Shown here piece after piece: positions 54,090 to 63,455 of a DNA stretch of 64,000 nt (positions are counted from its first letter, which is position 1; each line of letters starts with the position of its first letter). The position numbers were made by a program, and so were the translations under genes. The DNA comes from an uncultured Eubacteriaceae bacterium (lineage in GTDB: Bacteria; Bacillota; Clostridia; Lachnospirales; CAG-274), in assembly GCA_947086655.1 (NCBI GenBank), contig CAMTZM010000001.1, positions 124,001 through 188,000 of the forward strand, written 5' to 3'. A model generated the notes under the pieces. It made no database searches, had not been told where the DNA came from, and worked only from the letters and a program-made list of their open reading frames with translations.

Positions 54090-55286
54090 ATGATTAACGG
54101 AAAAACCGTTGTCTTAGGTGTTTCGGGAAGCATTGCAGCGTATAAAGCACCTTCTTTAGCAAGCCAGCTTGTTAAAGAAGGCGCAAATGTGCATGTTATA
54201 TTGACAAAAAACGGAGCAAAATTTGTTACGCCTATTACTTTTGAGACAATTACAGGAAATAAATGTCTTATAGATACGTTTGACAGAAATTTTAAATTTG
54301 ACGTTGAGCATATTTCAATAGCAAAAAAAGCAGATGTTTTTATTATTGCTCCGGCAAGTGCAAATATAATAGCAAAAGCAGCAAATGGAATAGCTGATGA
54401 TATGCTTTCAACTACACTTTTGGCATCTACATGCGTTAAAATTATTGCTCCGGCTATGAATGTTAATATGTATAGAAACCCTATAACTCAATATAACTTA
54501 AAAAGATTAAAAGATTTTGGTTTTACTGTTATTCCGCCTGTTAAGGGTCTTTTAGCGTGTAAAGCTATTGGAGAAGGCAAACTTCCTGATACTGATATTC
54601 TTTATTCGTATATAGAAAAGGCAGCGCATATAAATAATGATTTATCAGGAAAAAAAGTGCTTGTAACAGCAGGAGCGACAATACAGAATATTGACCCGGT
54701 TAGGTTTATTACAAACCATTCTACCGGAAAAATGGGTTTTGCACTTGCTAAAGCATGTATGCTAAGAGGCGCTGATGTTACCGTTATAAAAGCTAATACA
54801 AGTGCTAATATACCTATGTTTGTTAATGTTATTGAGACTGAATCAGCAGAAGATATGTTTAATGCTGTAAAGAATAATTATTTGAATAATGATATTATTT
54901 TTATGGCGGCTGCTGTATCGGATTATACACCGGAAAAGTTCAGCAATGAAAAGATTAAAAAAAGCGATTCTAATATGTCAATTTCTCTTAAAAGAACAGA
55001 TGATATATTAAAATATTTAGGTGAAAATAAGAAAGATAATCAATTTATATGTGGTTTTTCTATGGAAACAGAAAATTTAATTGAAAATTCCAAAGAAAAG
55101 CTTATTAAGAAAAATGTTGATATGATTGTCGCAAATAGCTTATCTGAAGATGGTGCAGGTTTTTCATCAGATACAAATAAAGTAAGTATTATTACAAAAA
55201 ATGAAATTATACAATCTGAAAAAATGTCTAAATTTGATGTAGCTGATAAAATTATTAATGAGGTGCTTAAATGTCAAATGCTATAA
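54090..55286 (+). CDS. coaBC: Bifunctional phosphopantothenoylcysteine decarboxylase / phosphopantothenate-cysteine ligase
   Basis: The 398-residue protein has the CoaC flavin domain (VVLGVSGSIAAYKAPSL at 5-21, HISIAKKADVFIIAPASANIIAKAANGIADDMLSTT, APAMNVNMY) and the CoaB domain (VLVTAGATIQNIDPVRFITNHSTGKMGFALAKA at about 190-222). It performs two steps of coenzyme A synthesis from phosphopantothenate. It begins two bases after the SGNH gene and overlaps ispE by 16 bases. Confidence 0.96.
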   Translation: MINGKTVVLGVSGSIAAYKAPSLASQLVKEGANVHVILTKNGAKFVTPITFETITGNKCLIDTFDRNFKFDVEHISIAKKADVFIIAPASANIIAKAANGIADDMLSTTLLASTCVKIIAPAMNVNMYRNPITQYNLKRLKDFGFTVIPPVKGLLACKAIGEGKLPDTDILYSYIEKAAHINNDLSGKKVLVTAGATIQNIDPVRFITNHSTGKMGFALAKACMLRGADVTVIKANTSANIPMFVNVIETESAEDMFNAVKNNYLNNDIIFMAAAVSDYTPEKFSNEKIKKSDSNMSISLKRTDDILKYLGENKKDNQFICGFSMETENLIENSKEKLIKKNVDMIVANSLSEDGAGFSSDTNKVSIITKNEIIQSEKMSKFDVADKIINEVLKCQML

Positions 55287-56155
55287 CTGTTAATGCATAT
55301 GCTAAAATTAATTTTGCGCTTGATGTTTTAGGGTGTCGTGATGACGGTTATCATGATGTCTCTATGATTATGCAGACTGTTGAACTACATGATATTGTTA
55401 ATGTTAAAAAAATTGATTCAGAGAATATTTTAATAAAGTCAACTTCTGATAAAGTTCCAAACGATAATACTAATCTTGCTTATAAAGCAGCTGATATTAT
55501 AAGAAAAAATTATTGTATAAAAAGCGGTATAATGATTGAAATTGATAAGAATATTCCAATAGCTGCTGGTCTTGCAGGAGGAAGTTCTGATGCTGCGGCA
55601 GTTATTAAGGCTATGAATATACTTTTTGATTTGAATTTATCAATAGATGAGCTTTGTTTAAATGCTAAAAATATAGGCGCTGATGTGCCGTTTTGCATTA
55701 TAGGCAATACTGCTTTGGCAGAGGGTATAGGGGAAGTGCTTACACCATTTAAGTCAGGACTTGATTGTTTTGTTTTACTTGCTAAACCGAATTTGTCTGT
55801 TTCTACGGCTCAGATTTATAAAGCTTTTGATTTGAAAAAGGTTAAGAAAAAACCGAATATAAATAAAATGATAAATTTTATAGTTTCAGGAGATTTAGAT
55901 GGAGCATGCGGTTTACTTTCAAATGTTCTTGAGAGTGTTACTATTCCTTTATATCCTATTGTTGGAGATATAAAGAAAGAACTTTTGAGTTTAAATTCAA
56001 AGGGTGTTTTAATGAGTGGAAGCGGACCGACTGTTTTTGCGCTTTTTAATAATGAAGATGACTGTAAGTTTGCTGAATTAAAAATAAAAGAAAAATTCAA
56101 TTTAAAAGAAGTATATACAACAAAACTATTTAATAATGTAATATTAAATAGTTAG
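55271..56155 (+). CDS. ispE: 4-diphosphocytidyl-2-C-methyl-D-erythritol kinase
   Basis: The 294-residue GHMP kinase has AYAKINFALDVLGCRDDGYHDV at about 8-29, the ATP loop PIAAGLAGGSSDAAAVI at about 96-112 and VLMSGSGPTVFAL near 238-250. It phosphorylates CDP-ME in the non-mevalonate isoprenoid pathway. Overlap with coaBC suggests coupled translation. Its transcript runs into the multi-hairpin repeat downstream. Confidence 0.96.
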   Translation: MSNAITVNAYAKINFALDVLGCRDDGYHDVSMIMQTVELHDIVNVKKIDSENILIKSTSDKVPNDNTNLAYKAADIIRKNYCIKSGIMIEIDKNIPIAAGLAGGSSDAAAVIKAMNILFDLNLSIDELCLNAKNIGADVPFCIIGNTALAEGIGEVLTPFKSGLDCFVLLAKPNLSVSTAQIYKAFDLKKVKKKPNINKMINFIVSGDLDGACGLLSNVLESVTIPLYPIVGDIKKELLSLNSKGVLMSGSGPTVFALFNNEDDCKFAELKIKEKFNLKEVYTTKLFNNVILNS

Positions 56156-56220
56156 TATAAAACAATTATATATATTTAAAGTGCTTTTAAAAGAAAGAAA
56201 AAATATAAAGTATATAATTA

Positions 56221-56496
56221 AAACTCTCATGCTTAAAAACATGGGAGTTTCAGCGTGTCGACAAAGTCGACAACGCTGTCATCGAAAAAAAAGTTTTCGA
56301 TGATTTTAAGCAGAAGAATAAAGAGACGTTTCTTCGTACAAGGCTTGAAAGCCCTTGAAACGTCTCTTTTCCTCAAACGGGCAAAGCCCGTTTTGCGGAT
56401 TAAAGTCTGCGACGCTTTTTCCATAAATTAAAGTTTTAAAAAAATTTTGACTTTTTCGACAGTCTGAACTCTCATGCTTAAAAACATGGGAGTTTT
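56221..56496. repeat. Modular multi-hairpin intergenic repeat between convergent genes
   Basis: The element is bounded by two near-identical copies of an 11-bp hairpin, AACTCTCATG-loop-CATGGGAGTT (56221-56250 and 56467-56495). Between them lie successive hairpins: CAGCG/CGCTG enclosing GTCGAC-AAA-GTCGAC (56251-56278), TCATCGAAAA/TTTTCGATGA (56279-56303), AAGAGACGTTTC/GAAACGTCTCTT (56321-56368), AAACGGGC/GCCCGTTT (56375-56393), and GCGGA/TCTGC near 56395-56410. It separates ispE (+) from the glycosyltransferase (-) and could terminate both. Confidence 0.8.
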
Positions 56497-56502
56497 AATT
56501 TA

Positions 56503-57537
56503 TTATTGTTTATTATGTGTTCTTAAACTATAAACATAAAGCATTAACAATAATATTAGGAAAAATACAAAAACAACAATTGTAGCTCTAAAATCTTTTA
56601 CAGCAATAAGTATTGCGGTAATTCCGCTTATAAAGCTTAAACCATATAAAATCATAACTGCCTGTTTATGTGAATATCCGCTGTCAATTAATCTATGGTG
56701 CAAATGTCCTCTGTCAGCGCCCATTATAGGTTTATGATGAATAGCACGTCTAATCATTGCAAAAAGTGTATCTAAAATGGGAAGTGCAATTGCAAGTACG
56801 GATATAACGATTGATAATATGGCGTAACTTTTATATACACCTAAGCACGACGATACGGCAAGTACATACCCTAAAAAAGTTGAGCCTGTATCTCCCATAT
56901 ATATTTCTGCCGGGCTAAAGTTTCGCGGCAAAAAGCCAAGGCATGAGCCGGCTAATGTGGCAGTAAGTATAACTGCAAGCTCACTTCCTGAAAAGGCACA
57001 TAATACAGCAAGACATAATGAAGCTATTGAAGTGACTCCGGCGGCAAGACCGTCAACTCCGTCAATTAAGTTTACAGCGTTTATAAGTCCGATTATCCAT
57101 ATAACGGTTATAGGTGCGCTGAAAGGTTTGAGATACTGCCAAAAAGGCCACATAATTACGTCTATTCGTGTGCCTGTATAAACTACGATTAAAGCGACAA
57201 TTATTTGTACAAGTAACTTTAATTTTGCACTTAAATCGTATATATCGTCAAGTACGCCTAAGGCTACTATTATAATACCGCCTATTATAAATCCAAAAAA
57301 TTGTTTAGATATAAAATTTGTAATAAAAGGTGCCATTAACAATAATGTTGCAAAAAAACCGACTACAATTGCGAGACCTCCTATTAAAGGCATAGGCTCG
57401 TTATGAAGTCCTCTTGATTTAGGATAGTCAATCGCCTTTAATTTATAGGCAAGCTTTTTAGCATATGGCGTAGCTAAAAGAGAAACTGCAAAGGAGGTTG
57501 CGAAAGCAGCCATGTAAAATAACCAGTTTAAAGTCAA
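56503..57537 (-). CDS. WecA/TagO-type undecaprenyl-phosphate sugar-1-phosphate transferase
   Basis: The 344-residue membrane protein starts at TTG with AAAGGAG upstream. It has about 10 hydrophobic segments and the family motifs PMPLIGGLAI, VALGVLDDIYDLSAKLKL, LINAVNLIDGVDGLAAG, EIYMGDTGSTFLGYVL and GADRGHLHHRLIDSG. It would transfer GlcNAc-1-phosphate (or a related sugar) to undecaprenyl phosphate, starting wall teichoic acid or other glycan synthesis. MraY is less likely because of the HLHHRL motif. Last gene of the minus-strand operon. Confidence 0.93.
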   Translation of the reverse strand: MTLNWLFYMAAFATSFAVSLLATPYAKKLAYKLKAIDYPKSRGLHNEPMPLIGGLAIVVGFFATLLLMAPFITNFISKQFFGFIIGGIIIVALGVLDDIYDLSAKLKLLVQIIVALIVVYTGTRIDVIMWPFWQYLKPFSAPITVIWIIGLINAVNLIDGVDGLAAGVTSIASLCLAVLCAFSGSELAVILTATLAGSCLGFLPRNFSPAEIYMGDTGSTFLGYVLAVSSCLGVYKSYAILSIVISVLAIALPILDTLFAMIRRAIHHKPIMGADRGHLHHRLIDSGYSHKQAVMILYGLSFISGITAILIAVKDFRATIVVFVFFLILLLMLYVYSLRTHNKQ

Positions 57538-57567
57538 TTTTATTACTCCTTTCCTTTGCGTTTGTTT

Positions 57568-58194
57568 TTATTTTGTACCATAAAGCCTATCTCCGGCATC
57601 GCCAAGTCCTGGAATAATATAACCATGCTCATTAATACCATCATCTAAAGCGGCGGTATAAATATCTATGTCAGGATGGTCGGATTGTACTTTTTTAATT
57701 CCCTCAGGTGCAGAAAGCAAACATATAAATTTAATGTTTTTTATTCCGCGTTCTTTTAAAAACTGTATTGCCGCAGATGCTGTACCACCTGTGGCAAGCA
57801 TTGGGTCAAGTATGAATATTTCCATTTTGTCGGCGTCTATTGGAAGTTTGCAGTAGTATTCTATGGGCATAAGCGTTTCAGGGTCTCTATACAAACCAAT
57901 ATGTCCAACTTTTGCGTTTGGTATAAGGCTTAATATACCTTCAACCATTCCCATTCCAGCTCTTAATATAGGTATAAGTCCTATTTCAGTAGAAATAAGA
58001 GAACCTTTTGTTTTTGAGAGAGGGGTATTTACTTCAATTGTTTTTAAAGGAAGGTTTTTTGTAGCTTCATAACATATAAGAGTTGCTATTTCTTTTACTA
58101 ACTCTCTAAATTCTTTATTGCCAGTGCTTGTATCTCTTAAAAGAGACATTTTACTTTGTATTAGAGGATGTTCCAAAATATAAAGGTTACTCAT
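57568..58194 (-). CDS. upp: Uracil phosphoribosyltransferase
   Basis: The 208-residue enzyme has [17 protein letters not shown] at the start, [15 protein letters not shown] at about 73-87, the PRPP loop [15 protein letters not shown] at about 128-142, and a C-terminal [24 protein letters not shown] with uracil-binding residues. It salvages uracil to UMP. GGAGGGC precedes the ATG. Confidence 0.97.
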   Translation of the reverse strand: MSNLYILEHPLIQSKMSLLRDTSTGNKEFRELVKEIATLICYEATKNLPLKTIEVNTPLSKTKGSLISTEIGLIPILRAGMGMVEGILSLIPNAKVGHIGLYRDPETLMPIEYYCKLPIDADKMEIFILDPMLATGGTASAAIQFLKERGIKNIKFICLLSAPEGIKKVQSDHPDIDIYTAALDDGINEHGYIIPGLGDAGDRLYGTK

Positions 58195-58206
58195 TTACAG
58201 CCCTCC

Positions 58207-58641
58207 CTAATCTTCAATCATATTTATTCTTTTTATATGACGTTCGTCATTTGAAAATTCAGTTTCTATAAATGCTTTTACAACTTCTACTGCACTTCCG
58301 AAACCTATTACACGACCTCCCATTGCAAGTATATTTGCATTGTTATGAAGTCTTGTAGCTTTTGCCGAAAATACATCATGACATAATGCTGCACGTATTC
58401 CTTTTATTCTGTTTGCGGCTATTGATATTCCAATACCTGTACCACATATAAGTATTCCCTTTTCGCAATTGCCATCAAGTATCTCTTTAGCAACTTTTTT
58501 AGCGTATATTGGATAGTCAGTTGACTCAGTAGAATAAGTTCCTAAGTCATTATATTCAATACCTTCACTTTCAAAATATTTTATTATCTCATTTTTAAGT
58601 TCAAAACCACCATGGTCGCATCCTAACGCTATCATTTTCAT
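58207..58641 (-). CDS. rpiB: Ribose-5-phosphate isomerase B
   Basis: The 144-residue enzyme has ALGCDHGGFELKNEII at about 5-20, the active-site Cys and Thr in GILICGTGIGISIAANRIKGIRAALCHDVFSA, and a C-terminal NDERHIKRINM. It interconverts ribose-5-P and ribulose-5-P. It overlaps the phosphatase gene by four bases; upstream of upp in the minus-strand operon. Confidence 0.97.
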   Translation of the reverse strand: MKMIALGCDHGGFELKNEIIKYFESEGIEYNDLGTYSTESTDYPIYAKKVAKEILDGNCEKGILICGTGIGISIAANRIKGIRAALCHDVFSAKATRLHNNANILAMGGRVIGFGSAVEVVKAFIETEFSNDERHIKRINMIED

Positions 58642-59078
58642 AATCCCCTTTCGTATATTTTATTTATAAGTACGCTTATTTCATCAATACATTTTATATA
58701 TTCATCTAAATCACATCCATAAGGGTCTTTAATGTCTTTATCTGAATTTTCGGCATATTCATACAAAGTATAAACTTTATCTTTATATTCAGGAAAAGCA
58801 TTTTTAATAATGGAAGTATGTTCTTTTGTCATTGTTAAAATTAAGTCTGTATCTTTTATATCTTGTTGAGTCAATTGATGAGATATATGTTTTGATAAAT
58901 CAAGATTATACTTTTTAGCGGCGCATATTGCGTTAAAGCTTGCTTTTAACGGAAATGCGCAGGAAAGACCTCTTGAAGATATATCTACATCAATATTTTT
59001 AAAAATTTTTTTGGCAACTGCTTCTGCCATAGGGCTGCGGCATGTATTGCCTGTACACACAAAAATTATTTTTTTCAT
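58638..59078 (-). CDS. Low-molecular-weight protein phosphatase (arginine/tyrosine type)
   Basis: About 146 residues from an ATG at 59078 with AAGGAATG upstream; a longer form to 59099 overlaps the next gene. The P-loop is VCTGNTCRSPMAEAVAKKI at about 6-24, matching CxxxxCR(S/T), with a C-terminal IKDPYG acid loop. The Thr after GN (CTGNTCR) is the residue associated with arginine-phosphatase activity in YwlE; substrate is inferred. The pairing with Sua5 and rpiB is common in Firmicutes. Confidence 0.92.
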   Translation of the reverse strand: MKKIIFVCTGNTCRSPMAEAVAKKIFKNIDVDISSRGLSCAFPLKASFNAICAAKKYNLDLSKHISHQLTQQDIKDTDLILTMTKEHTSIIKNAFPEYKDKVYTLYEYAENSDKDIKDPYGCDLDEYIKCIDEISVLINKIYERGL

Positions 59079-59091
59079 TTTAAAGCATTCC

Positions 59092-60141
59092 TTATACATA
59101 TATTATATTATTTCCAGCTGCTTTTTTAAGCCTATTCATTATCGCTGTTTCTATTCCGTCAGAGTCAAATGATTCTGAATATACCTCTTTTATGTTTAAA
59201 TAGTCGCATTTTCTTAATATTTTAAAAAGATTTTTAGCTATTGTCTCAGGTTTATTTCTATCTCCGGCAACAAGTATAGTTCCGTATTTATATTGATTTT
59301 CAGTTTGAGTTGTAGCTATAATTGCGGTATTTATGTTTTTTGATACGGACTTGAAAGCTAATGAATTTATTTTTTTTACCGTATTTTCAATATCTCCGCT
59401 TACAATAGTTACATTAGCAAGAGGAGAATAATGTTTATATTTCATTCCGGGAGCTTTAGGCATTGTATTTTCTTTTATAACCGCACTGTCTATTTCAACA
59501 TTGCCTATAACATCTTCAATCATTTTTTTTGTAATTGAACCCGGACGCAAAATACATGGAATTTCTGATGATACATCAATAATTGTTGATTCAAGTCCGA
59601 ATTTTGAGCCGCCTCCGTCTATTATCATATCAATTTTTCCATTTAAGTCAAACTCAACATGTGAAGCTCTTGTCGGACTTGGTTTTCCGGATGAGTTCGC
59701 ACTTGGGGCGGCAATAGGTACGGCGGCTTGTTTTATTAAAAGCTGTGCTGTTTTATTTGATGGAAATCTTATAGCCACAGTGTTTAAACCGCCTGATGTT
59801 TCATAAGGTATAATATCAGTTTTATTAAAAATAAGCGTTAATGGACCAGGCCAAAAAGCGTCTATTAATTTTAAAGCTTTATCTGAAATATAAGAAACAA
59901 TAGGATATAATTCAGATATATCTGATATATGAACAATAAGAGGATTATCTGACGGACGCCCTTTAGCAGCATATATTTTTTTAACAGCATTTGAATCAAG
60001 CGCATTTGCCCCAAGCCCGTATACAGTTTCTGTCGGAAATGCAACAAGACCGCCGCTGTTTATAATTTTAGCGGCGGTTTCAAATATAGTTAAAGAATTT
60101 TCAGGAAATTCGGCGTCAACTTTTTTTATAAGTGTTTTCAA
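59092..60141 (-). CDS. L-threonylcarbamoyladenylate synthase (Sua5/YrdC/YwlC)
   Basis: About 349 residues from a TTG at 60141 that overlaps the upstream stop (TTGA); a GTG at 60156 adds five residues but has no ribosome site. The YrdC domain shows [54 protein letters not shown] and [12 protein letters not shown], followed by the Sua5 C-terminal domain ([17 protein letters not shown]). It makes threonylcarbamoyl-AMP for the t6A tRNA modification. Confidence 0.95.
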   Translation of the reverse strand: MKTLIKKVDAEFPENSLTIFETAAKIINSGGLVAFPTETVYGLGANALDSNAVKKIYAAKGRPSDNPLIVHISDISELYPIVSYISDKALKLIDAFWPGPLTLIFNKTDIIPYETSGGLNTVAIRFPSNKTAQLLIKQAAVPIAAPSANSSGKPSPTRASHVEFDLNGKIDMIIDGGGSKFGLESTIIDVSSEIPCILRPGSITKKMIEDVIGNVEIDSAVIKENTMPKAPGMKYKHYSPLANVTIVSGDIENTVKKINSLAFKSVSKNINTAIIATTQTENQYKYGTILVAGDRNKPETIAKNLFKILRKCDYLNIKEVYSESFDSDGIETAIMNRLKKAAGNNIIYV

Positions 60142-60635
60142 TTTGCACCACAACACTTTTTATACTTTTTACCGCTGCCACATGGACATGGGTCGTTTCT
60201 GCCTATTTTTTCCTGTCTTACATATGTCTTTGATGATTTTTGTCCTTTATAAAATGATTTTAACTGCTCTTCCGTGAAAATATCATGCCATTGGGGAAGA
60301 TTATAAAGATGGTCGGCTTTATACTCAACCATTTTTTTATACAATATCTCAAAATCAATTTTTAAGGAGATAAATGTGTCTTCTGATAAATCCTCCAAAG
60401 TTACTTTTTCTGTTTGTGTATCGTTTATTCCATCAATAAATCCGGCGATATACTCAGGTGACATTCCAAATTTTTCAGCAAGTTCCTTTACTGTACCTTC
60501 AAGCTTTTCAAGTTTTTCAGATAAAATATATTCATATATCTTCTGTTCACGTGGAACAAAATCGTCCCAAAGCATTTTATTTGTTTTACCATCACGAGTA
60601 TAAGCTTTTTTAAACCATTCTTCATATAAACCCAT
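60138..60635 (-). CDS. SEC-C motif protein
   Basis: The 165-residue protein has a mainly helical body ([52 protein letters not shown]) and a C-terminal SEC-C zinc motif ([22 protein letters not shown]). This domain binds zinc and occurs on SecA and many unrelated proteins. Function unknown. AGGAGGA precedes the ATG; it is first in the minus-strand operon. Confidence 0.9.
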   Translation of the reverse strand: MGLYEEWFKKAYTRDGKTNKMLWDDFVPREQKIYEYILSEKLEKLEGTVKELAEKFGMSPEYIAGFIDGINDTQTEKVTLEDLSEDTFISLKIDFEILYKKMVEYKADHLYNLPQWHDIFTEEQLKSFYKGQKSSKTYVRQEKIGRNDPCPCGSGKKYKKCCGAN

Positions 60636-60670
60636 ATTAAGTTCCTCCTAATTACTAAAAAAATAATTAA

Positions 60671-60728
60671 TAATTAAGGAAAAAAAACTGATTATTTTTC
60701 AAATGTAAAATCTGTGTTTCCTTAATTA
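60671..60728. terminator. Inverted repeat after radA (possible terminator)
   Basis: TAATTAAGGAAA at 60671-60682 is the exact complement of TTTCCTTAATTA at 60717-60728, with a 34-base AT-rich loop. On the minus strand it follows radA and is trailed by T-rich sequence. The long loop makes it a weak candidate. Confidence 0.4.
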
Positions 60729-60766
60729 CTGTAATATTGTACACTAAAAGACGAAACATGTCTATC

Positions 60767-62125
60767 TTAAATTAAAGAAAAGTCCAAAAGTTCTTTAACG
60801 GTAGAAACAGGATATATATTTATTCCATTTATACCCTTTACTTCCTTAAAATTTTCTTTTGGTACAATTATCTTTTTAAAACCAAGCTTTTGAGCTTCCA
60901 TAACACGTTTTTCACTCATTGTTACAGCACGAATCTCTCCGGTAAGTCCTATTTCTCCAAATATAAGTGTATTTGAATCAATAGGTTTGTTTTTATAGCT
61001 TGATGCAATAGCAGAGGCAACAGAAGCGTCAATCGCCGGTTCTGTAATTTTTATTCCTCCGGCAAGATTAACATAACTGTCAAAATTGCCAAGCTTAAAA
61101 CCTATACGTTTTTCCAAAACAGCCATAAGTATTGTAACTCTGTTAAAATCCATTCCTGTCGCTAAACGGCGTGGTATTCCAAAGTTTGTATAACTTACAA
61201 GCGCCTGTACTTCAGCTAAAATAGGACGAGTACCTTCAATAGAACATGTTACGGCTGACCCCGGAACGCCTAAAGGACGTCCCGAAAGCATAAATTCAGA
61301 AGGATTTGATATTTCACGGAGTCCGTTTTGACTCATTTCAAATACACCTATTTCATTTGTAGAGCCAAAACGGTTTTTAACCGCTCTTAATATTCTGTAA
61401 CTTGCCATTCGTTCGCCTTCAAAATAAAGCACTGTATCTACCATATGCTCAAGTATACGAGGACCGGCAATTGAACCGTCTTTTGTTACATGTCCTACTA
61501 TAAGAGCCGATATATTCCCAAGTTTGCTTATGTGCATAATTTTTGATGTGCATTCTCTTACTTGAGAAACACTTCCGGGAGCGCTTGATATATTTGAGGC
61601 AAACATAGTCTGAATTGAATCTATAATAATTAAATTTGGCTTAGTTTCATTAATAGTATTTTCAATTATATCAATATTAGTCTCAGAAAGAAGCAAAAGA
61701 TTGTCTGTTGTTATATTAAGTCTGTCGGCACGAAGTTTTATTTGTCGTACTGATTCTTCACCAGAGATATAAAGTATTTTTAGTCCTTTTTCTCCTATTG
61801 ACTGACAAATTTGAATAAGAAGTGTAGACTTTCCTATTCCAGGATCTCCTCCAACAAGAGTAAGAGAGCCTGTAACAATTCCACCGCCTAAAACACGGTC
61901 TAACTCATTTATTCCTGTATTAACTCTTGTTTCATCAAGGTTTTTAATATTTTTAAGAGTCATAGGCTGCCTTAATTCAGTTTTAAGAGGTAAAAAGGAT
62001 TCGTTTTTCTCAATTATCTCCTCTACAAGTGTGCTGTAAAGTCCGCATTCAGGACAGCGACCAAGCCATTTTACAGTTTCATACCCACATTCTTGACATA
62101 TATATTTTGTTTTTATTTTAGCCAT
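60767..62125 (-). CDS. radA: DNA repair protein RadA (Sms)
   Basis: The 452-residue protein has the N-terminal zinc finger (ICQECGYETVKWLGRCPECG, 9-28), the RecA-like ATPase with Walker A LVGGDPGIGKSTLL at about 90-103, the RadA KNRFG motif at about 250-254, and the C-terminal Lon-like domain (NLAGGIKITEPAIDASVASAIASSYKNKPI). It processes recombination intermediates by branch migration. GGGAG precedes the ATG and lies inside the 20-bp inverted repeat. Confidence 0.97.
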   Translation of the reverse strand: MAKIKTKYICQECGYETVKWLGRCPECGLYSTLVEEIIEKNESFLPLKTELRQPMTLKNIKNLDETRVNTGINELDRVLGGGIVTGSLTLVGGDPGIGKSTLLIQICQSIGEKGLKILYISGEESVRQIKLRADRLNITTDNLLLLSETNIDIIENTINETKPNLIIIDSIQTMFASNISSAPGSVSQVRECTSKIMHISKLGNISALIVGHVTKDGSIAGPRILEHMVDTVLYFEGERMASYRILRAVKNRFGSTNEIGVFEMSQNGLREISNPSEFMLSGRPLGVPGSAVTCSIEGTRPILAEVQALVSYTNFGIPRRLATGMDFNRVTILMAVLEKRIGFKLGNFDSYVNLAGGIKITEPAIDASVASAIASSYKNKPIDSNTLIFGEIGLTGEIRAVTMSEKRVMEAQKLGFKKIIVPKENFKEVKGINGINIYPVSTVKELLDFSLI

Positions 62126-62129
62126 AATA

Positions 62130-62149
62130 AATTAACTCCCTTTTCGGAA
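62130..62149. repeat. Left arm of inverted repeat flanking the GNAT gene
   Basis: AATTAACTCCCTTTTCGGAA here matches the complement of 62826-62845 in 19 of 20 positions. This arm contains the ribosome site of radA. Confidence 0.75.
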
Positions 62150-62243
62150 AAGTGTTTCCATTACATAAAGATTGAAATATAATATATATTCTTACATGTA
62201 ATTGCTGCATATAAATCCTCTTAACAATTTTGCAAACCGGAAG

Positions 62244-62726
62244 TTATAAATCAAGTTTCATATAAATAGAAGTATCCATCGGACTATTGTTATAACTTTC
62301 TATCTCATAAAAACCAAATTTCTTATACATGCATATTGCACTTTGCAAAAATGGCAGTGTATCTAATAACATATAGGAATATCCAATTTCCCTTGCATCG
62401 GCTATAATCTTTTCAACTAAAATATTCCCTAACTTTTTCCCTCTAAATTCTGGTCTTACATAAAGCCGTTTCATTTCACAACTCTGATTATCAATCTTTC
62501 TTAACCCTATACATCCCGCTAATTTCCTGTCACAATAAATCAAATATAACCTTCCATCGGGCATACCATATTTTGATTCTAAGTGACTGATTTCTTCATC
62601 ATAGTGTTGAATATCAAGGTACTTTTTGAACGATTCATCATTTGCGGTTAACATATCTGTATATTCCGAAAATAATATGCTTATTTCTTCACGCTCTCCA
62701 TAGGCGGGTGTTATTTTTATATCCAT
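62244..62726 (-). CDS. GNAT-family N-acetyltransferase
   Basis: The 160-residue protein has the acetyl-CoA binding motif A (RLYVRPEFRGKKLGNILVEKIIADAREIGYSYMLLDTL at about 90-127) with the R/Q-x-x-G-x-G/K core, and a C-terminal MYKKFGFYEIESY strand. Substrate unknown. The gene sits alone between radA and the unknown small protein, within a ~680-bp segment bounded by the 20-bp inverted repeat; codon use shows more C-ending codons than its neighbours, which may indicate transfer. GGAGGAG precedes the ATG. Confidence 0.9.
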   Translation of the reverse strand: MDIKITPAYGEREEISILFSEYTDMLTANDESFKKYLDIQHYDEEISHLESKYGMPDGRLYLIYCDRKLAGCIGLRKIDNQSCEMKRLYVRPEFRGKKLGNILVEKIIADAREIGYSYMLLDTLPFLQSAICMYKKFGFYEIESYNNSPMDTSIYMKLDL

Positions 62727-62825
62727 TATAACTCCTCCACAAATTCAGATTTATATATTTCATTATAAAATATTTGTAGGACATTTACAATGTATATTTT
62801 AGACTGATTTCTAACGGGTACATAA

Positions 62826-62845
62826 TTCCGAAAAGGGAGTAAATT
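62826..62845. repeat. Right arm of inverted repeat flanking the GNAT gene
   Basis: TTCCGAAAAGGGAGTAAATT, the inverse of 62130-62149 with one mismatch. It touches the stop codon of the unknown protein at 62844. Confidence 0.75.
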
Positions 62846-63254
62846 AATTGTTTTTTTCAATTTTAATATTCTGAGGTGAATTTGTAAGTCCGATACTAAA
62901 ATTTATTTTTCCGGACATATTTGTTTTGACCATACCTATAACAACATCATCAACTAATATTTTATAATTTTCCCCCGATTCAAGTTCAAGAGTTATTTGA
63001 GTATCCTCAAAACCTTCAATTGAGAAGACAGTTTCTTTTTCGGTAACTTTTAAATTGTGTATAGCAGAGCCCGGAACGGTCTCAATTAAAAGTTTTCCGT
63101 TTTTTTCAAGCTTAGTGACTTCTTTATGTGTTTTCATATTGTATGTGTCACCGTTTAATTTAAAGTCTTTTATTTTTTGTTTTTCGTTTACAGTGTAATT
63201 ACCAAAACTCAAAGTGTCATTCTCTGCTAATATAGAATTGTCTATTACAGCCAT
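62844..63254 (-). CDS. Conserved small beta-rich protein (often labelled endosialidase-like)
   Basis: About 136 residues from the ATG at 63254 with AGGAGGGC upstream; the longer form to 63314 adds residues without a better site. Sequence: MAVIDNSILAENDTLSFGNY, VNEKQKIKDFKLNGDTYNMKTHKEVTKLEKNGKLLIETVPG, then beta-rich IEGFEDTQITLELESGENYKILVDDVVIG. Similar proteins in Lachnospiraceae carry an endosialidase label by name only; I see no catalytic residues. Function unknown. Confidence 0.6.
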   Translation of the reverse strand: MAVIDNSILAENDTLSFGNYTVNEKQKIKDFKLNGDTYNMKTHKEVTKLEKNGKLLIETVPGSAIHNLKVTEKETVFSIEGFEDTQITLELESGENYKILVDDVVIGMVKTNMSGKINFSIGLTNSPQNIKIEKNN

Positions 63255-63334
63255 TTTAATAGCCCTCCTAATAAAAATGATAATTAAATTAACTTTATTG
63301 TCACTACTCGACATAACAAGTTATATTGTATATA

Positions 63335-63363
63335 ATTATAACAAAGTAATTTATTTTTGTATA
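63335..63363 (-). promoter_or_regulatory. Promoter-like pair for the small beta-rich protein
   Basis: On the minus strand TATACA (63363-63358) and a perfect TATAAT (63340-63335) are 17 bases apart, about 80 bases before the ATG. Confidence 0.45.
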
Positions 63364-63455
63364 TAAAACTTTTTAAAAAAATTTTAATTATTTTTGGTAT
63401 TTAAGCCAATTAAAAAACATTTTAATAAATATACTTATAAAGGGCGGTGAATATA

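Noticed and set aside
56233-56424. 63-codon minus-strand frame
   Set aside because: It lies wholly inside the multi-hairpin repeat and its sequence is explained by the palindromes.
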